Shown here in pieces: positions 55,816 through 64,000 of a stretch of DNA of 64,000 nucleotides. A program made the translations under genes and the position numbers. The notes under the pieces are model-generated. The model did not search any database. It was not told where the DNA came from and saw nothing but the letters and a program-made list of their open reading frames with translations. Each line of letters starts with the position of its first letter. Positions within the stretch are counted from its first letter, which is position 1. The DNA is from Amanita rubescens (lineage: Eukaryota > Basidiomycota > Agaricomycetes > Agaricales > Amanitaceae): contig WION01000107.1 in assembly GCA_015039365.1 (NCBI GenBank), forward strand, positions 90,970 to 154,969. Reading direction: 5' to 3'.

Positions 55816-56139
55816 CAAATTGGGGAAAAATCTGACAACGTCTGATTGTCTGGGACCAGACAATCAGCTGGATTATTGTATCAGTTGACCAGTCAATTGG
55901 ACCAGCAGGAGGTGTCAGTCAATCAGACACAAGGAGTCTCCCATAAACACATGTCATTATACATCCAGTTTGCATCAGATGCAGTAGGATTCCATATAAT
56001 TTGGTACTCAGATTGAATCAGTTGCTCAGAATAGGTTGCCATCTAGACACCTTGTGTTCCAGTATGTATTATATAATTACACAGTCATAGATTCAGACCA
56101 TCTGTGTGTCAGCTGCTGTCAGGCAGTAGTGGAATCAGA

Positions 56140-57060
56140 CAACAGTACATCAGTTGTTGTCAAAGACCCTGACAGCCACACATCTAGCACCTCAGTGCCC
56201 CTCAGAGTCAGACAATCAGACAAACAGTAAATCAGTTGTTGTCAGAGACCCAGACAGCCAGACATCTAGTACTTCAGTGCCTCTCAGGTTAGACAAACAG
56301 ACAAACAATAAATCAGTTGTTGTCAGAGACCCAGACAGCCAGACATCTAGGTACTTCAGTGCCCCTCAGAGTCAGACAATCAGACAAACAGTAAATCAGT
56401 TGTTGTCAGAGACCCAGACAGCCAGACATCTAGGTACTTCAGTGCCTCCCAGGTTAGACAATCAGACAAACAGTAAATCAGTTGTTGTCAGAGACCCAGA
56501 CAGCCAGACATCTAGTGCCTCAGTGCTTCTCAGGTCAGACAATCAGACAAACAGTACACCAGTTGTTGTCAGAAACCTAGACAGCCAGACATCTAGTGCC
56601 TTAGTGCCTCTTAGAGTCCGACAATCAGACAAACAGCACATCAGTTGTTGTCAGATGTTCAGACATTTAGACAGCTTATGTGTCAGTACCTCATCAGACA
56701 ATCAGACAATCAGACATTTGGTGTGTCAGACAGTCAGCACTCAGACAACCAGAAAAATTGTGTCCCAGATCTGGTAGATAGCCAGATAACCAAACAAATT
56801 GTGTGTCAGACAATCAGATTCTCAGACAATCAGGCAGTCAATAATCAAACTATCAGACACTGTCAGACAGTTAGTGTTCCAGAGCTTGACAGACAATTAG
56901 ATGATCAAACAACCAGAAAAATTATGTTCCATGTTTTGCCAGATAGCCAGACAATCAGCAAAGCAGATGACTAGTAGTACCAGTCAGCCAATGAGATGCT
57001 CAGACAGTCAGACAATATGAGTGCCAATTCCTATCTGACAATCATATAGTAATCAGTCAT
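56140..57060 (+). repeat. CAGAC-rich tandem array, left arm of a large inverted structure
   Basis: About six units of 80-84 bp with CAGTTGTTGTCAGAGACCC, CAGACAGCCAGACATCTAG and CAATCAGACAAACAG (starts about 56150, 56233, 56313, 56398, 56476, 56560 and 56642). They then decay into irregular CAGACAATCAGACA words. The plus strand is C/A-biased throughout. Confidence 0.85.
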
Positions 57061-57329
57061 TCAGGAGTTTATGTGCCAGTTCCTATCAAGCAACCAGAAA
57101 ATCAGACAATGTATAGGGTTGGTCATGTCAGATGATCAGATTTCTGGTTTATCAGACCAATTGTGTTGTTCAGATAATCAGCCTGACTGCCAGGCAATTT
57201 GTATGCAAGTTCCATCCCAAAACAGCCACAATCAACCTCTAGTAGTACCAGTGACATATATTCTTTGTCACAGTACTACTAGTCTACAAGCCCAAGTCTA
57301 TTAGTATCATCTAATTACTATTGCACCAG

Positions 57330-58090
57330 CACAAAAATGGTTGTCTGACTGACTGGCTGGCTGACTGGCTGACTGACAACATCAGCAAATCCTGGAACAT
57401 ATTTTTTTGATGGTCTGAGTGCTGATTGACTGAAAAGCACAAATGTGCAAGCTGTCTGGCTCCCTGGCTGTCTGACACACTGAGCACATGATTGTCTGAC
57501 TGTCTGATCCTCTGATAGGTACTGACAGGATCTGGAACACTTTTTTTCTGATTGTCTGACTGTCTAATTCTCCAATAGATACATAAGCTGTCTGTCTGAT
57601 AGTGTCTGGAATACTTTATCTGATTGTCCAACTGTCTAATTCTCCATTAGGGAACTGACACATAAGCCATCTGAGTCCCTAAATGTCTGACAGCATCTGG
57701 AGCATTTTTTTTTCTGATTGTCTGACTGTCTGATTCACAAACTGGGAACTGGCACATAAGTCATCTGAATCCCTAAATGTCTGACAGCATCTGGAGCATT
57801 TTTTTTTTCTGATTGTCTGACTGTCTGATTCACAAACTGGGAACTGGCACATAAGCCATCTGAATCCCTAAATTTCTGACAGCATCTGGAGCATTTTTTT
57901 TGTCTGATTGTCTGACTGTCTGATTCACAAACTGGGAACTGGCACATAAACCATCTGAATCCCTAAATGTCTGACTGTCTAATTCACACACTGGGAACTG
58001 ACACATAAGAGGCCTGAATACCTAGATGTCTGACAGGATCTGGAACCCTTTTGCCTAGTATATAAGCTGTCTGATTTTCTGACAGGCACT
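57330..58090 (-). repeat. GTCTG-rich tandem array, right arm of the inverted structure
   Basis: Here the words are CTGATTGTCTGACTGTCTGA, the reverse complement of the left arm. Four or so units of about 93 bp carry AAACTGGGAACTGGCACATA, CTAAATGTCTGACAGCATCT and a T8-T9 run (57700, 57795, 57890, 57970). Reverse complement of the unit (TATGTGCCAGTTCCTAT) also occurs once in the left arm at about 57067. Confidence 0.8.
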
Positions 58091-58464
58091 GTCCATACCA
58101 CAACAACCAAAATAGTATACTAGTAAAATCCCACTTGGATGTGGGTCAGTTAGTACTACCAAGCCTGCACATTAAATTCTGAAGCCAGCTTGTTTGTTTT
58201 GTGTCAGCTGACAGTTTGTACTAGTGGTGGCATACAATTGTCATGATAAAATTAGGTGATGATACATATTGCTGTGCAAGTAGTACTAATACAGCCTGAT
58301 TTCAACCCAAAAATATAATTCATCACAACTTCTGTATTGCAGGGACATACTATTCAGTATCATATCAGCACAAGTTGTCAAATATACTACAATAACAGCA
58401 TATCTGATTTACTAGTAGTAGGAAAAACAGACCACCAAGTGTACCAATCAATTGTATTTGCATT

Positions 58465-61400
58465 CTAGAATGCTAGATGGTATGCATGATAATCTGAGAA
58501 CTTGTTTACATAGAAACCCCTAAATGAATTTAATGCATCTGCAGTGTGAAGGTCATGGGGAACATGTTCTTCACCATAAATGGGAATAAGATGTGCTGGT
58601 CGTACAATGCTCCCCAAATGTATGACATCCATGGAACGCTGCTTGGTTCTTGAATCAACTTCTGGCTTCACCATCCACATTCCAGTGATGTCACAAGGAT
58701 GTTCATCAACTACTGTAAACCATTGAACAAGAGCACAAGGTGTGTCTGGGACCCTAGAACCACGTGGAGCTTTTATGGAAAATAGAAGCAGAACTTGTCC
58801 AACCCAAAGGCCTTTAAATCCAGGGAGATCTGAGTTATTGTTCACAAAAACACAGTCATAACGAGGTGGACCTTTTCTCCATGATGGTGTACAATATATT
58901 CTTTGATGTATTGCCAATCCACCTGTGCCATTTGAATTTCTCAAGGCACTGTATATGCAGGTTGCAGAATGGTAGATATGGACCTGCTGATGAAATGGTG
59001 GGCAGTGGGATATGTCCACATTGGAATCAGCTGGTACTATGTCAGGATTTGACTCCAAATAGAGGAATCTTTTCACTAAGTCAGGGAAATTTGGAATGGA
59101 ATGGTCAGCAGCAATTCCTCAAGATCTCTTGGAACATGTGGTACTGTTGAAATAAGATGAGTTGGTAGATACTGATTGTACTGGTATGTAAGCTGATGCA
59201 GCAGTACTCACCTGGATTCTTGGGGAGAAGTACAACTGAGTCAACCTTTGAATCGGCAATAACCCCATCATCATCACTCTCTTGAAAATCCCCCATGTTA
59301 TGGTGAGAATCTGACTCAGAGTCCATTGATATAGCTTGAGCACCATCAGGTAAAAGTGGTACATCCAATAAGCCTTGTCCAAAGAGCCGTGAGCGAAATG
59401 CAGCAAGTTTATCCAATCTTTGATTTATGAGAAGCATTTGTATCAATTCTTCAAAGTGATTAGTGCGACGCCAAGGCTTTTTAACAGCATCAATATGCTT
59501 TGACTCGGTTATTGATGTAGATAACCCATTTGGGGCACCAAATTGCTCTATGAGCCTGTGGTAATGCTGAATAGAGTGTTGACGAGGTAAACATATAGGA
59601 TCAGAACAGACCCCCTTGTCAATGAATATAGTCCGGTACTTGCAAAACCTTTTCAAGGCATCATCAAGAGCTCCCAGATCACTCTCATTCAATGAGGGTT
59701 GTCTGACAATATAGCAGAAATCAAGGAATGCAGCAACAGCTTTGACCATTTCTTCTGGGACAAGACCAGAGATGGCTGGTAAAAAAACCTTTTAGGATAT
59801 GATTAGCTTACTAGTATTTCATTCAGTGTGAGGATGTCATTGACCTTCATCAAGGCCTTTGTATCATCACCTGTCCATTGTTTGAAATTTCTCCCTTGTG
59901 AAAAGCTTCTCAGACCAGCAAAATGTGGGACTGCAGCAATACTAGTAAGTCCATAAAGAAAATGAACCATAGTACAATGCAAGTCAGCATGAAATAATTT
60001 CCCTTGAATACTAAATACATCACCGTCGATCAATTTCATCCATCATGACTTTCCATAAGCAGAGCCATGTGTCTTTATCATATACTTTTCAATCCAGGTT
60101 ACCAGATGATCTTTGAATGTGCCCTTATTACTTGGTGAAGCAGATCTGGTGCAATTAGTTCATGTATATCTGCTCTGGGGAACATAGAGGTGAAAGGCTA
60201 AATGCAAGTTGTGGATCATCATGGTAACATTCAAGTAGAGCTTTGCCATACCTTTACATCATCTGGAGTACCCCACTCTTTCCACATTTCTTTACTTGGA
60301 ACACTTTGTCTTAATTTTTCATCTATCCTTTCACATCTTCTCTCCTCATCCCCCAATTTTTCATCTAGATCATCCCTATGGCTAAGCAACTGCAAATGAC
60401 ATATGTCAATCAAAAAATCAATGCACATGTGAGAAGCTGGAGTTACATGGGGCACCATCCTTGAACAGCACAACCTATGATGCATTGCTCTGGATAGTCA
60501 GCTATGTATGGGCCAATGCCATAAATTGCCCGTCGATATTGGCCATCTGCACATTTTATCACTTCTGGCTTGCTCATAGCAGGCTTAAGACATTCCAATA
60601 TTTTGCAATTGCTGAGTGAATAAGCTTTCGACGAAACAAACGAAATACAGCAGATTTCATGTCTTGCCGTGTTCCTGATAATAGTTTTACACAATAATAT
60701 GAGAGATCACTATCCTGCACAAACCTTTTGGCACAGGCAGGAAGCCTAGCAAACTGACAGCACCATTGTGTGCAAGACGTATATGATTGTGCAGATTTCC
60801 ATTTGAAATATATATTGGGTAGTAATCATGTTGGCCTGTGGCAATGGATACTGTTGTCTTGTCACTGCCAAGAATAATTGGGACAAACATTGCCCATGGC
60901 AATTAGGGTCCTCAGACAAAATGTTCTGAGCCAGATGTGATTATTACCATTAGAAGTGAGCAAATAGTATGTCAGCTTACACATTGCTTCCATGCCCAAT
61001 TTCCTGACATAAAGTTTTCCCATATTCTTTCCTTTTTATCATTATATACCTTTGGGTGCATAGTCAATCCCATCTTTAACAATGGGTTTGATAATTGGCC
61101 CTGCAGAATTTTTTCTAGGGTCTCTGAACCATACATCATATTTTGCCTTCTGCCATGAGGGTAGACCATCAAGATTATGCATGCTAGCATTTGGATGTTT
61201 CATGGTGAATGATTTCCAAGGGACATCACCATCCTTAATAGAATCAATTTTCTCATACAAGTCATCATGTGCAGCAAATGGACTACCATCCTTTGGGTGT
61301 AAGGCAGCCCATATCTGCATAAGTTTGTCAATATTACCACCTGACATCTGATTTTGTTTGTAGAGAAATTCAGCTAATTCAAAATGGGCCCTGTTTTCAA

Positions 61401-61723
61401 ATGGTGACCATGGTGAGGTTGGTTGGCCACTGGATGGGAGTGGATGCTCAGTTAATGCACCTGAGACAATGATTATTACAAATAGTTGTAGAATGTGTCA
61501 TAATGCCATCTTTCTGTAACATACCATCTATGACAGGGTGCTTTAAGAAGTATGCACCTTGAGTCTCTTTCTGAGGCCCACCCAGTTGTTGTGGGATGGT
61601 GTGCACATACTTTTTGTGCTTATAAGCACCAAGGCTGCTGAAACCAATCCTGCATGCATCACCAATGGCTTTGCAGCAGTAATACCTGCCATGAGGACTG
61701 CTTTTATTTTTCTGAGTTGCCAT
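58465..61723 (-). CDS. Plavaka-type (CACTA-like) transposase, apparently intact
   Basis: Multi-exon minus-strand gene starting near 61723 (MATQKNKSSPHGRYYCCKAI, a Cys/His start that may bind DNA) and ending at 58465. Landmarks in order: DGLPSWQKAKYDVWFRDPRK; MFVPIILGSDKTTVSIATGQ and HDYYPIYISNGNLHNHIRLA; LECLKPAMSKPEVIKCADGQ; YRRAIYGIGPYIADYPEQCI and GCAVQGWCP; MMDEIDRRIAAVPHFAGLRS (intron 59942-60023); GRNFKQWTGDDTKALMK; AFLDFCYIVRQPSL; ESKHIDAVKKPWRRTNHFEE; QMLLINQRLDKLAAFR; a C-terminal domain with ALVQWFTVVDEHP and GMWMVKPEVD. These are the signature blocks of Plavaka transposases in Agaricomycetes, with D in ILGSDKT, D in IADYPEQ and the GDD region as candidate catalytic or metal residues. 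I found no internal stop in the pieces joined. Confidence 0.85.
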
Positions 61724-61799
61724 ACTATCTGAGATCCCCTTTGGGGGGGGGAAAGGAAGTCATATGAATCTTGGAGTTCAAAGTACAAGTTGGCAGGCT

Positions 61800-62145
61800 T
61801 ACAATAGTACTGATATCAAAGCTGCTACTAGTAGTACTAGCAATAAGAGTGACAGAGGGACAAGAACTGGGGCCAGGGCAAATCTGAAGCCTCAGGTTGA
61901 AGTTGGGGTCAGGTACTAAGGATCACATCAAGGCAGTCACCATTTAAATACCAGATGCCAGAGAACATTCCCATGATGATTATCATACATCAGTTGATTG
62001 GACTGCTGCTTTGGGCCTCCCCTTCAGCACAGCTTTGTCGTCGCCGTCGACGCTCAGTGACGACTAGTACTATGTTCAACTTTACCTCATGTCACTACTA
62101 CTGCTAGTACTACTACTAAGTGCTACTAGTACTAGTGAACAGCGA
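61800..62145. repeat. CTAGTA/TAGTAC-rich segment at the element edge
   Basis: Repeated short palindromic words (ACTAGTAGTACTAG at 61833, TGCTAGTACTACTACTAAG and CTACTAGTACTAGTG at about 62100-62140). A candidate transposase-binding subterminal region. Confidence 0.55.
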
Positions 62146-62569
62146 GTTCAAGCTCCAGCTCTAAAGCCGGTGATTTGATTGGGTTTCATTTTTTGCGGTA
62201 ACTATGTCTTTTATTAGCAAAAGATACCCAGGAGTTTGGCCTCACATACCGATCACAAACGGTACTACTAGTCCCATAGGTCCAGGACCCCATTTCTCAT
62301 CTTCCATCCCTGTAGCAGTAAGGCTGGCTGTTGACCGGCGGGTACTATGTACTGAGGTGAAGTAAGTGGCGCATCGGCCGATCCTGACAAAAGAGAAGCT
62401 ATGATGAGACAGGTTGGTGGCAAAAAAAGACATACCGGTTCCCGATGTGACCAAGCTACCGATGCCACGGTCCACCTCCTAGCGGAAAACTGATTCCTCT
62501 ACAGAGCTCCAGTGACAATGGGCGCAAAGACGGGTGTGGATGGTCTGTACATGGTGCAGTGTCAGCATG

Positions 62570-62975
62570 GCGACATGATTCTCTGTCACCAGCGGGACGG
62601 AGGCAGATACATGTGGGACACATGGCCTGTCATTACGGATTACAAGCTGTTGGAGGAGGAGAATCACCTTGAGGCCGAGGGATTATGCTGCTGTTGCGGA
62701 GGCTGTTGCTGTACTACTACCATTGTTGCTGGATCGAGTGCAGCGTGGGTTCGCTTGATGAGGGATACTAGCGGCGCTAATGGGAGGGACCCTCTATGAT
62801 GGCGGCGACGGTGGGATCCCTGTGAAGTAGCGTTATCCACAGATCCCGGTGTCCCCGGGCCGCCGTTATTTGTGGCTTTGAGGGGCACCTCATTGGCGGA
62901 CAACTTAAAGGGTCCCTGGAGTGACTGGAGGGCTGCGACATCGATGGTTTGGGTACTCGGGTTCGCCAACAGGTG
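62570..62975 (+). repeat. duplicated segment, unit 1
   Basis: Matches 63430-63830: CGACATGATTCTCTGTCACC, GAGGAGAATCACCTTGAGGC, CTGCTGTTGCGGAGGCTGTT, CCACAGATCCCGG, TGTGGCTTTGAGG, ATCGATGGTTTGG. It is about 80 percent similar by eye, with indels. Confidence 0.8.
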
Positions 62976-63429
62976 GCACAATCATTGGGGAAGGGCTGGG
63001 GGGCTGCTTGGAGAGGGATACCACTGGCAACTTGAAGGACTGGGGCGCCAGGGCCGTCAGCAGGAGGTTTTGCAAAGTTGGCGCGAGCATCTACGGCGCC
63101 GGATTCTACAGCCAGTCAAGCTGGTGTCAGGAATCAAAGACGATGCGTCTACAGTTCGATGTTCCCAAGCGGAAACGTCAAATAGACGGTTCCCCTTTAT
63201 GTCCGCACCTACTCCCAGTGGCGACTGTCAAGAGAGCGAATGAACATCGGAATGCCGATCCAATGGAGGATATACCTCAGGTCCCAGATCCCTGGGTCCT
63301 TGAAGGGTTCCTAGGATGGTCTCTAAGGCACAAGTCTTATCGACGTGGGAAACGAGCGAAGAAGTTCGAGTGTCGGTGCAGCCGGATTTGGACCTCCACT
63401 GAGGTTTCTGATGGGATAGCAGGCGGCGG

Positions 63430-63830
63430 CGACGTGATTCTGTCACTAGTGGGACAGAGGCAGAAGCATACAGGACACGTGGCCTGTAAGACTAGCTGCT
63501 GTTGGGGCAGAGGAGAATCACGTTGAGGCCGACGGGGATTTTGCTGCTGTTGCAGAGGCTGTTGAATCAGGTGGATGTATAGCACTGATGGGAGGGATCC
63601 TCTCTATGATGTCGGCAACGATTGGATCGCTGTAGTAGCAGCATTACCCACAGATCCCGGTTTCCCCCCATTGCCATTTGCGGCTTTGAGGAGCATCTCG
63701 TCAACAGACAAAGAGCCCCTGCTGGAACGGCTAGAGGAACGCGAGCGTGAACGGCTGCGACCTCGATGGTTTGCATATTCGGGTTCCCGCCAGCAGGTGG
63801 CACGGTGACGTTGTTCTTGACATAGATGCA
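63430..63830 (+). repeat. duplicated segment, unit 2
   Basis: Second copy of 62570-62975, 810-860 bp downstream. About 460 bp of unrelated sequence (62976-63429) lies between the two. Confidence 0.8.
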
Positions 63831-64000
63831 CTCTCGGGACTCTATGCTTGCGGGATTAAGGATTGATGGCGCTGATGTTATAAGCGAGATTCTACGCGAT
63901 TTTGTTAGAAGCAAGGCGTCAAACAAAAAGACGGGTACTGACCGACTCAGAGTAGGCAGCTCATTCGTTGCGACCCTGCGATCGTCGCCAAACCATTTAG

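Larger units (their letters stand above)
57250..62150 (-). mobile_element. Plavaka element, approximate extent
   Basis: Contains the transposase at 58465-61723. Exact ends were not found. CTAGTAGTACTA-type words cluster on both sides (57240-57300, 58125, 58410, 61830-61845, 62065-62140) and may be subterminal motifs; the GTCTG array at 57330-58090 could be its long left subterminal region. Confidence 0.45.
62151..64000. other. GC-rich end region, no gene model
   Basis: No reliable gene. A minus-strand frame at 63831-63604 has an Arg/Ser repeat (HRGRSRSRSRSSSRSSRGSL) and SVDEMLLKAANGNGGKPGSV, and a weaker version lies in the upstream duplicate. Stops break every longer frame. Possibly a decayed gene or element. 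Confidence 0.35.

Noticed and set aside
56036..56974. Open frames of 207 and 109 codons rich in S-D-N-Q-T
   Set aside because: Produced by the 82-bp CAGAC repeats; frame changes with each unit of different length.

Overview
The window looks like nuclear DNA of a basidiomycete, most likely an Agaricomycete. Almost every gene is cut by many introns of about 45-60 bp with GT-AG (rarely GC-AG) ends. There is a Cla4/PAK kinase, a CNOT11-type CCR4-NOT subunit, a mitochondrial bL31m, tandem RBR ubiquitin ligases, and two transposase families typical of mushroom-forming fungi (KDZ and Plavaka). The order or species cannot be decided from the sequence. All exon joins given here were inferred by hand from splice signals, open frames and paralogue comparison.

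Layout. 1-6.9 kb: three copies of an EamA/DMT transporter (a frameshifted 3' half, a broken 5' piece, one intact gene) flank a 15-exon FAD aromatic monooxygenase. 6.9-10.5 kb: bL31m (minus strand), then a short PH-CRIB protein immediately followed by a full PH-CRIB-kinase PAK gene. 10.5-26.3 kb: a tandem array of one single-pass membrane protein family: copies B, C, F and G look intact, while A, D, E, H and an extra exon piece are broken. Fragments of the PAK gene and a shared leader block recur between copies, so the array grew by duplication of a unit that began inside the PAK 3' end. A GNAT acetyltransferase and an 825-bp element with about 100-bp terminal inverted repeats lie inside the array. 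26.5-31.4 kb: a small unknown gene, an AflY/questin-oxidase-like gene and a CNOT11 homologue. 31.6-37.2 kb: three tandem RBR (RING-IBR-RING) ligases. 38.2-42.4 kb, minus strand: a ninth membrane-family copy (I), relics made of RBR and membrane-protein pieces, and a BBE-type flavin oxidase.

43.4-64 kb is repeat-dominated: a 3-kb minisatellite with a 37/38-bp alternating unit, then an unknown minus-strand gene with a truncated duplicate of its 3' end, a protein with an RNase H1 N-terminal (viroplasmin-like) domain, a minus-strand Cys-motif/coiled-coil gene and an intact KDZ transposase sharing a 204-bp divergent promoter. Next come a 130-bp tandem array, a very large inverted arrangement of CAGAC-rich and GTCTG-rich arrays, an apparently intact Plavaka transposase (minus), and a GC-rich end with a tandemly duplicated 0.4-kb segment.

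Recurring theme: single-base frameshifts sit inside otherwise well-conserved genes (transporter copy 1, membrane copy A, AflY-like, CNOT11, two RBRs). Either pseudogenes are common here or the assembly carries residual indels; read mapping would decide. The most promising uncommon systems are the membrane-protein array with its repeat-encoded, length-variable stalks, the kinase-less PH-CRIB protein, and the KDZ neighbourhood with possible accessory genes.
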